A stretch of 64,000 bases of DNA from Myxococcota bacterium (GCA_018817795.1 JAHITJ010000117.1:47501-111500), one strand, 5' to 3'; positions 22,391 through 31,806 are shown, counted from the stretch's first letter. The notes: generated by a model not told the origin, from the letters alone. Program-made: numbers and translations.

Positions 22391-24283
22391 CTACCGGCAG
22401 ATGAACATCAGGTTGAAGTTCTCGATGACGCCGGTGTCGGTCGAGGCGAGATCACGCACGAACAGGCGCCAGTTGCCGGCCATGCCCTGGTGGGCGGTGT
22501 AGACGACCTGGCCGCCGACGGCGAGGTTGTCGGTGCCCGCGCCGGTGCGGTTGTGCAGGTTGACCACCGCGCCGGAGGGGTCAATCAGGTCGACGATCAG
22601 ATCGCCGATATAGGTGTGCAGGATCGAGAAGCTCACGACCACCTCGGGGGTGCCGCAGAAGGACGAGGTCACCTCGGCCACGGAGGAGGCACCCACGGAG
22701 GAGTTGTCCGGGATCGCCACGTTCTCGGTGCCCGACACGCTCATCGGCGGCAGGCTGCTCCGGTGCCAGGCGCAGGTGGATTCCACGCAGCGCCAGTTGC
22801 CCGGGACCATGATATGTGGCAGCGTGGCGCAGTCGTTGTCGACGGTGATCTCGGTGCACCAGGTCTCACCCTGGCAGGTGCCGGCGCCGCCGACCAGGCC
22901 CTTGCACAGCAGACCGTCCCGGCAGGAAGCGTCGATGGTGCAGGCGTCGCCCTCGAGACCGCCGGTGCGGGCGTCCTGGCAGTCGCCGTAGCAGGGGGCG
23001 TACGGATTGAAGCAGTGGTGCGGATTGCAGATCTGGTTCGCGGCGCAGTCGGTGTTTTCGTTGCACAGGCCCACGGGCAGCTGCTCGTAGAAGGAGACCA
23101 TCGCAACGTGGAAACCCCATCCGGTGACCGAGTAGTCCGAGGTCAACTGCACGTTGATCGTGTCGCCACGCACCTCGGGGGACCAGTACTCGGCGTAATC
23201 GCCGGTCAGGCGCACGGGGGCGAAGTTGGGGTCGGTGCCCGCCAGGGTCAGGTAATCATAGCCGGACTCGAGCTCGATGCGGGAGAAGTACAACTTGATG
23301 CGGGCCGCGCCCTCGTGGCGGAACTGCCAGCCCTGGCTCACGTTGTCGACGTACGGGTGGGCCGACTCGAGGTTCTGGACCAGATGGGAGGTCCAGGACC
23401 AGACGCCGGGCTGGGGCTGCTCGTCGCAGGTGACGCCGCAGGCGTTTTCGGTGCAGGTCACGGTGCCGGTGCACGTCGGACGGATCCACAGGTTGTCGGG
23501 GTTCTCGCAGTCGGCCGCGGTGGTGCAGTTGCCGGGATCAACGCACACACCGTTGCCGTCGGCATCGGCGCCGGCGCAATAGAGCATCGTGCCTCGGTTG
23601 ATGTAGCAGGACAGTCCCGAGGCGGGACCGCAGGGCTCACCCACGATGGCGATGCCCACGACATTGTGGCAGAACGCCCAGACGATCAGGCTGGTTTCGG
23701 AATACCAGCCCTCGGAGCGGCTTCCGATGGCGCCACAGGTGGGCGCGGCCTGGCCCGTGCACACCTCGAGTTTGATCAACTCGCCGGTGTCCTCCCAGTA
23801 CCAACCCTCCGAGCTCGTTCCGACGGCGTTGCATACGGGACGGTGCTGCAGGTTTTCGATGAGCTCATAGGTGTAGCGCGTGATCTTGAAACCCCAGCGA
23901 CGCACGGAGGCGTCGGAGGTGAGACGGATCTGCAAGCGGGGACCTTCCACACGGAAGGACTGGCCCGACAGGTTGCCCGTCAGGTGGTGGACCACGCGGC
24001 CGTCCTGATCGATCAGGTCGACGAAATCATACCGGCTCTCGGTCTCGAGCCGATCGAAGGTGACGTTGACCGCCATGGCCTCACCGGGGGCCTCGAGGGT
24101 CCACACCAGCCGGGCGTTGTTGGGATAGGAATGGGGGCTCTCGATGAGGGTCGTCGCCTCGACCACGGTCGTGGTGCCGGGGAAGGTGCCCAGATCGGCG
24201 GGGTCGTTGAGGTCCGGCGTGCAGCGGAACATCGAAAGGAACAGGGACAGTGACAGCAACAGGAAAAACAAACGGTTACGCAT
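22391..24283 (-). CDS. Secreted Cys-rich protein with CUB-like domains and a P-domain
   Basis: A 630-residue exported protein. Residues 1-21 form a hydrophobic leader ending in FRC; the lipobox is not canonical, so lipidation is uncertain. Two CUB-like beta domains can be seen (about 30-145 and 300-405), each with a Y-D-F/Y-L pattern and a closing W-G-F strand (VRRWGFKITRY, VTGWGFHVAMV). Between and after them are Cys-rich segments. The last 120 residues (about 510-630) match the proprotein-convertase P-domain: VAIPDNSSVGASS, then YIGDLIVDLIDPSGAVVNL and WRLFVRDLASTDTG. No protease domain is present. The protein is probably an extracellular adhesin or binding protein. ATG 24283 is preceded by AGAGGT. 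Confidence 0.7.
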   Translation of the reverse strand: MRNRLFFLLLSLSLFLSMFRCTPDLNDPADLGTFPGTTTVVEATTLIESPHSYPNNARLVWTLEAPGEAMAVNVTFDRLETESRYDFVDLIDQDGRVVHHLTGNLSGQSFRVEGPRLQIRLTSDASVRRWGFKITRYTYELIENLQHRPVCNAVGTSSEGWYWEDTGELIKLEVCTGQAAPTCGAIGSRSEGWYSETSLIVWAFCHNVVGIAIVGEPCGPASGLSCYINRGTMLYCAGADADGNGVCVDPGNCTTAADCENPDNLWIRPTCTGTVTCTENACGVTCDEQPQPGVWSWTSHLVQNLESAHPYVDNVSQGWQFRHEGAARIKLYFSRIELESGYDYLTLAGTDPNFAPVRLTGDYAEYWSPEVRGDTINVQLTSDYSVTGWGFHVAMVSFYEQLPVGLCNENTDCAANQICNPHHCFNPYAPCYGDCQDARTGGLEGDACTIDASCRDGLLCKGLVGGAGTCQGETWCTEITVDNDCATLPHIMVPGNWRCVESTCAWHRSSLPPMSVSGTENVAIPDNSSVGASSVAEVTSSFCGTPEVVVSFSILHTYIGDLIVDLIDPSGAVVNLHNRTGAGTDNLAVGGQVVYTAHQGMAGNWRLFVRDLASTDTGVIENFNLMFICR

Positions 24284-24369
24284 GGAATACCTCTACAGAA
24301 AAAAACGATATCGACGCACATTTTGACCCAAAAATCACACATGTAAGACAGCGTGCGCGAATGCGGTGG

Positions 24370-24397
24370 AACATAGCCGTTTAACTTACCCTGTCAA
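24370..24397 (-). promoter_or_regulatory. Promoter of the CUB/P-domain gene
   Basis: On the minus strand, consensus TTGACA (24392-24397) and TATGTT (24370-24375) are 16 bases apart, with an A/T-rich run just upstream that may act as an UP element. Initiation near 24363 gives a leader of about 80 bases before ATG 24283. Confidence 0.6.
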
Positions 24398-24472
24398 GAA
24401 TTATTTTCTTTTTAGAATTTCCAATGATTTCAAATATTTATGAGAAAGTGACGGGCTGTGGGCGGGAATTAA

Positions 24473-25063
24473 TCAGTTGTGGGCGGCGGCGCGGCGCCCC
24501 TCCACCTTGCGGGCGGAGGCAGCTTCGGCACGGCGGGGCTTGCCGTAGGAGCCGGTGACCTGACGACCCTGGGACGGCGCGGCCGAGGCGTTCTTGCCCG
24601 CGTTCGCCTTCACGACTGGGGCCTTGGTCATCGGGGCTCTGGCCATGGGGGCCATCGCACGTCCCCTGGACAGGGCGATGGTGCCCTGGGCCTTGGGGCG
24701 GGCCGACGAAGTGCGGGATTCGGTCACCGGGGCACCGGCGGGGGACTCCACGCCCTGCTTGTCGGCGTTTCCGCCGGCCGGCAGTTCCTCGATGGGGATC
24801 TCACGCTTGCGGATCTGGGTCAGGGCCTTCTTGGCCACGAATTCCTTGCTCTCCTTCTCCATCTCGTCGAGGCGGGTCAGCAGATCGGCGGCCGCCTGCG
24901 GGGTCCCGAGCACCACCTTGCGGCGCTCCGAGCGCTTGCCCATCGAGAACCCCACGACGAACATCACCAGCGCGACGCCGACGAGCATCACGGCCAGCAC
25001 GAAGATCTGGCGGGAGGTCAGTACGATTTCCATGCGTTCTTCCATCTGTTCAAAGCGTTGCAT
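24473..25063 (-). CDS. Small single-pass membrane protein, hypothetical
   Basis: A 196-residue protein. After a short acidic start (MQRFEQMEERME), residues about 17-42 form one strong TM helix, followed by GKRSERRK, which by the positive-inside rule suggests the C-terminal part faces the cytoplasm. Residues 50-90 look like a coiled coil (LLTRLDEMEKESKEFVAKK). The remainder is low-complexity Ala/Pro/Arg/Lys. ATG 25063 lies three bases after the argS stop, with argS's GGAGGAGG as its SD, so the two are translationally coupled. I do not recognise the family. The basic tail could bind nucleic acid or peptidoglycan. Confidence 0.6.
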   Translation of the reverse strand: MQRFEQMEERMEIVLTSRQIFVLAVMLVGVALVMFVVGFSMGKRSERRKVVLGTPQAAADLLTRLDEMEKESKEFVAKKALTQIRKREIPIEELPAGGNADKQGVESPAGAPVTESRTSSARPKAQGTIALSRGRAMAPMARAPMTKAPVVKANAGKNASAAPSQGRQVTGSYGKPRRAEAASARKVEGRRAAAHN

Positions 25064-25065
25064 GA

Positions 25066-26799
25066 TTATTCCTCCTCCGGAGCGGTCATCGCTTCCGGTG
25101 CGGTGATTCCCAGCAGGCTCAGGCAGGAGCGCAGCACCGTGCGGTACGCTTCCACCAGGCCCAGACGGTCGATCGTCTTGGCGCGGTCCGCGATCTCCTG
25201 ACCCGAGCGGGGCAGGATCGGATCGTCCTTGAACCGCGTGTAGTAACTGTGGAACGCGCGGCACAGGTCCAGGGCATAAGAGGCCACGCGGTGCGGCAGG
25301 AAGTTCGCTGCGGCGTCGGCGACCAGCTCGGGATACGACAGCAGCATGCGGGCGATGGCCTGCTCCTCGGTGGCCGCCAGGCGGGTGAAGTCGGCAGCCG
25401 ACAGGTCGGCCACGGTCAGGTTCCACATCGCGGCCCGGCGCCAGATCGCGCAGGCACGGGCGTGTCCGTACTGGACATAGCGGGCCTGGTTCTCGCGGGG
25501 ATCCGCGCTCGTGGCGACCTCCAGATCGAAGTCCACGGCCACGTCATGGGTCTTGGCCAGGAAGAACCAGCGGGTCACGTCGCAGGAGACCGTGTCGATG
25601 AGATCCTGCAGGGTCACGAAGTTGCCCGAGCGCTTGCCCATGGCCAGCTTCTCGCCCTGGTTGACCAGCGAGACGAACTGGACCAGCAGCACGGCGAGCT
25701 GGTCCTGGCGGTACCCGAAGGCCTCCAGCGCGCACTTCACACGGGAGATGTAGCCGTGGTGATCGGCGCCCCAGATGTCCATGAGTTGGTCGAACCCGCG
25801 GTTGAACTTGTGGAGGTGATACGCGATATCGGCGGCGAAATAGGTCGGCTCGCCGTTGGCGCGGATCATGACGCGGTCCTTCTCGTCGCCGAAACGCGTG
25901 GCCGCAAAGAACAGGGCGCCCTCCTGCTCATAGGTCAGTCCCTTTTCGCCGAGCAGGTCCATCGCGCGGGTCACGGCGCCGTCGTCGTGCAGGGTCGCCT
26001 CGGAGGTGAACACGTCGAAGTGGACGTTGAACTGATCGAGGGTGGTGCGGATCTCGGCCAGCGCCAGCTCCACGCCGAAGGCCTTCATCGCGGCAGCGTC
26101 GTAGCCGGCCAGTGCGGGGGCCAGGCCGAAACGATCCAGGTAGCTCCGGGCGAAATCAACGACGTAGCCGCCGTGATAACCGTCCTCCGGGAACGGGACG
26201 GCTTCGATGGTCGCGTCCTGCTCGCGGCAAAGGTCGATGTACCGGCTCCAGATCGAGGCGGCCAGGTGGCTGACCTGCCGACCGGCGTCGTTGACGTAGT
26301 ACTCGGTGAAGACCTCGCGGCCGGCAAAGCGCAGGATCCGCGCCAGGGAATCGCCGACGGCGGCGCCGCGGCCATGACCGACATGCATCGGACCGGTCGG
26401 ATTAGCCGAGACGAATTCCAGGTTGATACGTCCGGAGACCGGCGCGCCCCGACCCCAGTCGTCGCCGGCGTCGAGCACGCGGCGCAGACCTCGGGCCAGG
26501 CTGGCGTCGGCGATGCGCAGGTTGATGAAGCCAGGACCGGCCAGCTCGGCGGACTTGAGCGGCTCCTGCCCGATCGGCAACCGGTCGAGGATTTTCTGGG
26601 CCAGCTCGCGGGGATTGATGCGGGCCTGCTTGGCCGCGGCCAGCGCGAAGGTCGTGGCGAAGTCGCCGTGTTCAGGCATCTTCGGCACTTCCAGCGTGAT
26701 GGGCCGGTCAAGGATTTCCGCCGGGAGGTTGTTCTCACGGACGACCTGTTCCACGGCGTTTTTCAGAAGTTCAAGGAGTTCGGATTTGATCAGAAGCAT
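25066..26799 (-). CDS. argS: Arginyl-tRNA synthetase
   Basis: A 577-residue class I synthetase. The N-terminal Add-1 domain leads to the HIGH-type motif PMHVGHGRGAAVGDSLARIL, and the KMSK-equivalent loop is EKLAMGKRSGNF, followed by the DALR anticodon-binding domain to the C-terminus. The length is normal. ATG 26799 is preferred over GTG 26805 because AGGTGA sits seven bases upstream of it. A small membrane protein is coupled downstream. The 5' region carries a good promoter. Confidence 0.95.
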   Translation of the reverse strand: MLLIKSELLELLKNAVEQVVRENNLPAEILDRPITLEVPKMPEHGDFATTFALAAAKQARINPRELAQKILDRLPIGQEPLKSAELAGPGFINLRIADASLARGLRRVLDAGDDWGRGAPVSGRINLEFVSANPTGPMHVGHGRGAAVGDSLARILRFAGREVFTEYYVNDAGRQVSHLAASIWSRYIDLCREQDATIEAVPFPEDGYHGGYVVDFARSYLDRFGLAPALAGYDAAAMKAFGVELALAEIRTTLDQFNVHFDVFTSEATLHDDGAVTRAMDLLGEKGLTYEQEGALFFAATRFGDEKDRVMIRANGEPTYFAADIAYHLHKFNRGFDQLMDIWGADHHGYISRVKCALEAFGYRQDQLAVLLVQFVSLVNQGEKLAMGKRSGNFVTLQDLIDTVSCDVTRWFFLAKTHDVAVDFDLEVATSADPRENQARYVQYGHARACAIWRRAAMWNLTVADLSAADFTRLAATEEQAIARMLLSYPELVADAAANFLPHRVASYALDLCRAFHSYYTRFKDDPILPRSGQEIADRAKTIDRLGLVEAYRTVLRSCLSLLGITAPEAMTAPEEE

Positions 26800-26821
26800 G
26801 GCCACGTCACCTACTTATGCC

Positions 26822-26850
26822 ATAAAAACACACACCATCCTAAGTGTCAA
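26822..26850 (-). promoter_or_regulatory. argS promoter
   Basis: On the minus strand TTGACA (26845-26850) and TTTTAT (26822-26827) are separated by 17 bases, which puts initiation about 15-20 bases before the argS start. On the plus side a 6-3-6 palindrome GGTTAC-CAA-GTAACC (26867-26881) lies between this promoter and the divergent gene. Confidence 0.55.
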
Positions 26851-26931
26851 CATTTTACCTACATCAGGTTACCAAGTAACCAAAGAGTCGCCTGTGTCGG
26901 TCGTTTTGTCGTGTTTGTAAACGGAGGGAAA

Positions 26932-29523
26932 ATGCACTATCTTCGCGCCATGCGATGGAACACCCGAAACCACCGGATCGCCACAGGCTGCGTGGGAGCG
27001 GTGTTTTTGATCGCGGGCTTCGTCGGAGGCTTCCTCGAATGGTACCGTTTTGACTTGACATGGACCCGGTTTTCCCCTGTGCCCGACCGGCTCACCCATG
27101 CCGGTGCCGCCGGGATCCCGGGGAGGCCCGGCACCGGCCCCGCCGTCCCCGGCAGCGCCCGCGCCAAGGCCGGTCTGGCCGTGGATCAGGACGGACGCCC
27201 CCTGGCCGGCGTGAAGATGCGCTTCATCAAGCCCGGCGAGGACCTGCCCCGCGAGGTCTTCACGTCCGACGCCGACGGCCGCTTCGAGCTGCCCTCCGAG
27301 ACCGACACGATCTTCCGCGTGATGGCCGAGAAGGCCGGCTACCACTCCGACGGCGAGCACTGGACCTCCCCGGGAGAGTCCGCGATGATCGTCCGGCTGG
27401 AGGCCGCCGCCGGCCTGCGGATCGAGGCCGTCCTGCAGAACGGGAAGCCCGCCCCCGGTGCGACGTTGCGCGTGATGGGCTCGTCCGTGTACCCGCCCTA
27501 CGAGCTCACCGCCGACCTGGAGGGCCGCGCGTTTCTGCCGGATCTCGCGCCGGGAATCCTCGCCATCGAGGCCGTCTTCGAGGATCAGGTGGCCGAACTG
27601 GTGGGCGTGGAGTTGACCGCAGGAGCGGTCGTGCACGCGCATTTATACATGGATGAAGGAATTGTACTGCTCGGCCTGGTGCGTGACGAGAAGGACGACC
27701 ATCCCCTGCCCGGCGCGCTGTTCACGCTCGGCCGCGAGGAGCCATCGCTGCTGACCCGGGCCGTGGAGACGGCCGAGGACGGCCGCTTCCGGATTGGTCC
27801 GCTTCCTGAAGGTTCCTATCGTTTCTCGTTGTCGTCGGAAGGCTATGTGTCTCTGACGGGTCGGCGTTTCTGGGTGGGAGCGACCTCCGGGCTGGCCTTG
27901 TTCGAGCTCTCGCGCGGGGTGACGATCTCCGGACGTGTCCTCGACACCGCAGGACAGCCAGTGGAGCACGCCGCCGTCGAGTGCTGGGGCGTGGATGCCA
28001 CCGGTACGCTCATCGCGCCGCTGGCGCTGGACGCGCCGGGCCTGATTCCGGTGGGCCAGCTCGGCGTGACCGACAAGAAGATCGAGATCGGCCAGACCGC
28101 CTCGGGCGCGGTGATGACCGACGACAAGGGGTTGTTCACGCTCACCGGCATCCCTGCTGGCCACCTCCTGCTGCACGTCTCCCACGACAACTTCCTGGCC
28201 ACCAGCGTGGTGATCGGTGAGATCACCCAGAACACGGACGTGCCGGACATCCGCCTGACGCCTGGCGCGGAGATGACGCTGGTGGTGGTCGACGAGCGGC
28301 AGTTCCCTGTCGTGGGCGCCCAGTTGCGCGTCGAAAGCGCCCGATCCCCCGGAACGGGTTTCACCGCCTTCACCGACGACTCCGGCGAGGTGCTCCTGCC
28401 GGCCGTCGACGAGGAGTTCACGGCCACGTTCTTCCATCCGGAGTTCCCTGTTCACGTGGAGCACCTCAAGGCCGTGCGGCAGCAGAAGGTCCAGCTCAGG
28501 CGCGGCACCGGGACGCTGCGCCTGCGCCTGAGGGACGCGGCCAGGATCCCGGTCGTGCGGGCCCAGGTGGAGCTGCTCGCCCAGGACCGGCCCGAGCGTC
28601 GCCAGCGCGTCACCGACGACACGGGCACGGTCACGTTCGAGCGCCTCGGTCCGGGACCGTACCTGATCGTGGTGACCCACCCGGACTACACGTCGCTGGA
28701 GAAGTCCGGCCTGGAGCCGGGCGACTACGACTGGACCCTGCCCTACGGGGGCGGATTCCAAGGCTTCGTGCGGGATCGGCAGACCCTGGAGGGGCTGGCC
28801 GGCACCGTGCGGCTGTCCCATCCCGACGGCGCTCAGGAGGTGCAGGAGACGCGCAAGGGTGAGGTGGAGTTCCGCGCCCTGGCCGAGGGGACCTGGCAGG
28901 TCCACGTGTCCGCACCGGGGTACGCGCCGCTGACGGGAGAGCTGGTGGTGAAGGCCGGAACCGCCCTTCAGGAGCTCAACCTGACGCCGCAGTTGTGGGA
29001 ACTGGAGCGCGCGGGAGCCGCCACGGGCACCGTGCGCGACGATCGCGGGTTTGCGGTGCGCGGAGCCTGGGTCAGCGCCGGAACCCTCATGGAGCAGACC
29101 GATCGCAACGGCAGCTTCACCTTCAAATCGCTGCCCGCCGGAGAGGTCACCTTCATGGCCTGGCATCCCCTCTCCGGTCTCGGGTCGGAGACCATCCATG
29201 TCATCGCGGATCTGCAGGCTCCCGACGTGATCATCGATCTCGTCCCAGTCCGCACCTCGGCCGCCGCCGGTGAGAGCGGGCTGACGCTGGCGCGCGACGG
29301 GCTGCGCTCCCGTCTGGTCGTGGCCACCGTCGCCGCCGGCACCCCCGCCTCCCGCGCAGGGCTGTCTGCCGGTGAGACGGTCTGGCGCATCGGTGGACTC
29401 CCCTCCCACCTGCCCTTGTTCATGCTGCGATCCCAGTTGATGGGTCCGGCAGGCACCGTGGTCTTCCTCGAGGTGGGCCTCACCGAGTGGCTCACCCGGC
29501 CTGTGTTCCTGCGCCTGGAGTGA
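26932..29523 (+). CDS. Membrane-anchored carboxypeptidase-regulatory repeat protein with C-terminal PDZ domain
   Basis: An 863-residue protein with one N-terminal TM helix (about 13-34) and no lipobox, probably anchored in the inner membrane with the bulk in the periplasm. About eight CarboxypepD_reg-like beta domains follow, each with the signature [V/G]-x-D-x-x-G-x-P-[L/V]-x-G-[A/V] (for example VDQDGRPLAGVKMRF, VLDTAGQPVEHAAVECW, VRDDRGFAVRGAWVSAG). Residues about 779-862 form a PDZ domain (SRLVVATVAAGTPASRAGLS, then GETVWRIGG). ATG 26932 has GGAGG four bases upstream; the open frame extends further upstream but is antisense to argS. No protease domain is seen, so the PDZ would act as a docking module. 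Function unknown. Confidence 0.75.
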   Translation: MHYLRAMRWNTRNHRIATGCVGAVFLIAGFVGGFLEWYRFDLTWTRFSPVPDRLTHAGAAGIPGRPGTGPAVPGSARAKAGLAVDQDGRPLAGVKMRFIKPGEDLPREVFTSDADGRFELPSETDTIFRVMAEKAGYHSDGEHWTSPGESAMIVRLEAAAGLRIEAVLQNGKPAPGATLRVMGSSVYPPYELTADLEGRAFLPDLAPGILAIEAVFEDQVAELVGVELTAGAVVHAHLYMDEGIVLLGLVRDEKDDHPLPGALFTLGREEPSLLTRAVETAEDGRFRIGPLPEGSYRFSLSSEGYVSLTGRRFWVGATSGLALFELSRGVTISGRVLDTAGQPVEHAAVECWGVDATGTLIAPLALDAPGLIPVGQLGVTDKKIEIGQTASGAVMTDDKGLFTLTGIPAGHLLLHVSHDNFLATSVVIGEITQNTDVPDIRLTPGAEMTLVVVDERQFPVVGAQLRVESARSPGTGFTAFTDDSGEVLLPAVDEEFTATFFHPEFPVHVEHLKAVRQQKVQLRRGTGTLRLRLRDAARIPVVRAQVELLAQDRPERRQRVTDDTGTVTFERLGPGPYLIVVTHPDYTSLEKSGLEPGDYDWTLPYGGGFQGFVRDRQTLEGLAGTVRLSHPDGAQEVQETRKGEVEFRALAEGTWQVHVSAPGYAPLTGELVVKAGTALQELNLTPQLWELERAGAATGTVRDDRGFAVRGAWVSAGTLMEQTDRNGSFTFKSLPAGEVTFMAWHPLSGLGSETIHVIADLQAPDVIIDLVPVRTSAAAGESGLTLARDGLRSRLVVATVAAGTPASRAGLSAGETVWRIGGLPSHLPLFMLRSQLMGPAGTVVFLEVGLTEWLTRPVFLRLE

Positions 29524-29652
29524 AGGAATCACCGAGGCCACGACGTGACCGGAAAACCTGTACGTCGGCCGGCCACCAAAGACGGTCGCACGGGGCCGCT
29601 CCTTCTTCGGTGCGTCGAGCAGCACTTCCTCTTTTTCTGTCCTGGGGTCTTC

Positions 29653-30324
29653 TTACGGGAGGGGGCCGGCGGCCTGCTTCTTGAGGTGATCCATCAGGCC
29701 GGAGAAGCCCTTGGACTTGATCAGGTCGGCGAAGGTGGAACGGTAATTGCGGATCAGGCTGACCTCGTCGGTGAGGACGTCGTAGATACGCCAGCCCTGC
29801 TTGGTCTTCTGCATGCGATAGGTCACGTCCACCGACGTGGATCCCTTGGCGGACTTGACCAGGCGTGTGGCGACCTGGGCCTTGTCCTCCTTGAGCTTCT
29901 CACCGGTGATCGATGCCAGGTATTCCGCGTGGGAATACAACTTCCTGAGGTAGTTGCGCTGCAGCATCGCGGTGAACGCCAGGCTGAACTGCGCGCGCTG
30001 CTCGATGGTGAGCTTCTCCCACTCGCCGAACAGGGCCGCCTCGGCCATGGTCGAGAAATCGAAGTAATCGTGCATCCTGTTCAGGAACGCCTGCTTCTGC
30101 GCATCGGTGAGCCCCTTGCGGATGTCCGACTTCACCTGCGCCTGGAAGCTCGTGATCTTCTGGCTGGGTGTGATGGTGGCGGCATCGCCGGCGGCGATCC
30201 TGCACTTCTCGGGCGCGGCGCCCTTCTCCGGCGGCGCGCCCATCTCCGGCACACAGGGAGTCTGGGCCTGCGCGGGCAGGCTCAGTGCGAGTGAAATGAG
30301 GAATAACGGGATAAAGCGTTTCAT
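29653..30324 (-). CDS. MlaC/Ttg2D-family phospholipid-binding periplasmic protein
   Basis: A 223-residue exported protein. The signal peptide ends near ALSLPAQA (about residue 20). The mature region matches the MlaC (Tol_Tol_Ttg2) family: an N-terminal helical part with LTDAQKQAFLNRMHDYFDFS, a central AQFSLAFTAMLQRNYLRKLY, then VDVTYRMQKTKQGWRIYDVL and the closing FADLIKSKGFSGLMDHLKKQ. Family members carry glycerophospholipid between outer and inner membranes for an MCE-type ABC transporter. The other Mla genes are not nearby. ATG 30324 is preceded by GGAGG. It may ride on the rpsB-tsf-pyrH transcript, since the gap to pyrH is 57 bases. Confidence 0.8.
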   Translation of the reverse strand: MKRFIPLFLISLALSLPAQAQTPCVPEMGAPPEKGAAPEKCRIAAGDAATITPSQKITSFQAQVKSDIRKGLTDAQKQAFLNRMHDYFDFSTMAEAALFGEWEKLTIEQRAQFSLAFTAMLQRNYLRKLYSHAEYLASITGEKLKEDKAQVATRLVKSAKGSTSVDVTYRMQKTKQGWRIYDVLTDEVSLIRNYRSTFADLIKSKGFSGLMDHLKKQAAGPLP

Positions 30325-30381
30325 GCGGTCCTCCAGCATCCGGCGGAACCGACGACGCAGACGCCGGAAGATTCAATCAGG

Positions 30382-31095
30382 CTATGAGGGCACGACGCGG
30401 GAGCCGACAGCCCCGCCCGTGAGTGCGGCGAGCATGGCGCCGGGAGTGCGCAGCGCGACGACCTGCACCGGCAGCCGGTTCTCGCGGGCGATGGCCACCG
30501 CAGAGGCGTCCATGATGCGCAGGTTGAGGCGCAGCATCTCGTCGTAGGTGATCTGCGGCAGGAATTCAGCGGCCGGGTTCTTCTTGGGGTCGTCGGAGTA
30601 GATGCCGTCGACCTGGGTGGCCTTGACCAGAAAGTCCGCGCTGATCTCGAGGGCCCGCAGCACGGCCGCCGTGTCCGTCGTGAAATATGGATTGGATGTG
30701 CCTCCGCCGAAGACCGTCACCTTCCCCTGGGAGAGGGCGGCGCGGGCCGCGTCCACAGAGAACGGTTCGAGCAGGTTGCCGACGGGAAAGGCCGAGAAGG
30801 CCTTCGACGGCAATCCGTGCGCATTGAAGTAGCCGGCCAGGGCCGTGGCGTTCATCAGCGTGGCAAACATGCCCAGGCTGTCACCCACGTGCCGGGGGAG
30901 CCCTGCGGCCGAGGACGAGATTCCACGGAACAGGTTGCCTCCGCCGACCACGATGGCGGTCTCGATGCCCGCGTCCACGACCTTCTTCACTTCGGAGCGG
31001 ACGTAGTCGAGCATCTGCGGGTCCAGACCGTGGGTCTGACCCCCCATGAGCGCTTCACCGGAGATTTTCAGCAGGATTCGGGTAATGGCGGGCAT
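30382..31095 (-). CDS. pyrH: UMP kinase
   Basis: A 237-residue amino-acid-kinase-fold enzyme that phosphorylates UMP to UDP. Visible are the phosphate-binding RILLKISGEALMGG, IVVGGGNLFRG, the UMP-binding GVT-like segment HVGDSLGMFATLMNATAL, then ISADFLVKATQVDGIYSDDP and the C-terminal IARENRLPVQV. The length is normal. The position after rpsB and tsf is the classical rpsB-tsf-pyrH order (frr is absent here). The gap to tsf is 22 bases, indicating one operon. Confidence 0.95.
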   Translation of the reverse strand: MPAITRILLKISGEALMGGQTHGLDPQMLDYVRSEVKKVVDAGIETAIVVGGGNLFRGISSSAAGLPRHVGDSLGMFATLMNATALAGYFNAHGLPSKAFSAFPVGNLLEPFSVDAARAALSQGKVTVFGGGTSNPYFTTDTAAVLRALEISADFLVKATQVDGIYSDDPKKNPAAEFLPQITYDEMLRLNLRIMDASAVAIARENRLPVQVVALRTPGAMLAALTGGAVGSRVVPS

Positions 31096-31117
31096 CGCGG
31101 CGACTGGGACCTTGCGG

Positions 31118-31774
31118 CTATTTGGGGCCCATCTCGGCGGCGACTTCCTTGGCCAGGTCGTAGACGCGCTTCTCGAGGCCTTCGCCCAGCTCCCAGCGCA
31201 CGAACCGGCGCACGGAGATCTTCTCGCCGATCTTCGCCGTCACGTTGTTCACCATGTCGGTGATCGTGATCTTGTTCTCGAAGGCGTACGGCTGATCCAT
31301 CAGGCAGTTCTCGCTGAAGAACTTCTTGACTTTGCCTTCCATGATCTTTTCCCACGCCTTCTCGGGCTTGCCCTCGAGGCGCAGCTGCTCGGCGTAGATT
31401 TCCTTCTCACGCTCGATCACCTGGGGGGGGATCTCATCACGGGTCACGTACTGGGGCGAGGACGCACAGATGTGCAGGGCGATCTCGTGAACGAGTTCCT
31501 TGAAGTCCTCGGTGCGGGCGGCGAAGTCGGTCTCGATGTTCACTTCGAGCAGCACGCCGACGCGGCCGCCGCCATGAATATACGCATGAACCTGACCTTC
31601 GGCGGCGATGCGACCGGACTTCTTCGAGGCCGTGGCGAGTCCCTTCTTGCGCAGAAGATCCTTCGCCTTTTCCATGTCGCCTTCACACTCGGTGAGGGCC
31701 TTCTTGCACTCGACCATGCCGGCGCCGGTGATCTGTCTCAGTTCCTGAACCTGGGCAGCAGTGATAGTGGCCAT
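31118..31774 (-). CDS. tsf: Translation elongation factor Ts
   Basis: A 218-residue guanine-nucleotide exchange factor for EF-Tu. The N-terminal UBA-like domain reads QVQELRQITGAGMVECKKAL and then AKDLLRKKGL; the core contains RVGVLLEVNIETDFAARTED and LHICASSPQYVTRDEIP, and the end is FVRWELGEGLEK. It is the short form (about 200-220 residues) with one core subdomain reduced, common outside the gamma-proteobacteria. It lies 32 bases after rpsB in the same operon. Confidence 0.94.
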   Translation of the reverse strand: MATITAAQVQELRQITGAGMVECKKALTECEGDMEKAKDLLRKKGLATASKKSGRIAAEGQVHAYIHGGGRVGVLLEVNIETDFAARTEDFKELVHEIALHICASSPQYVTRDEIPPQVIEREKEIYAEQLRLEGKPEKAWEKIMEGKVKKFFSENCLMDQPYAFENKITITDMVNNVTAKIGEKISVRRFVRWELGEGLEKRVYDLAKEVAAEMGPK

Positions 31775-31806
31775 TTGATATTTCCTTTCCTGGAGAAGTT
31801 GGGGGG

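Noticed and set aside
25249-26931. N-terminal extension of the CarboxypepD_reg protein
   Set aside because: The upstream frame is antisense to argS; ATG 26932 with GGAGG and a following TM helix is the real start.
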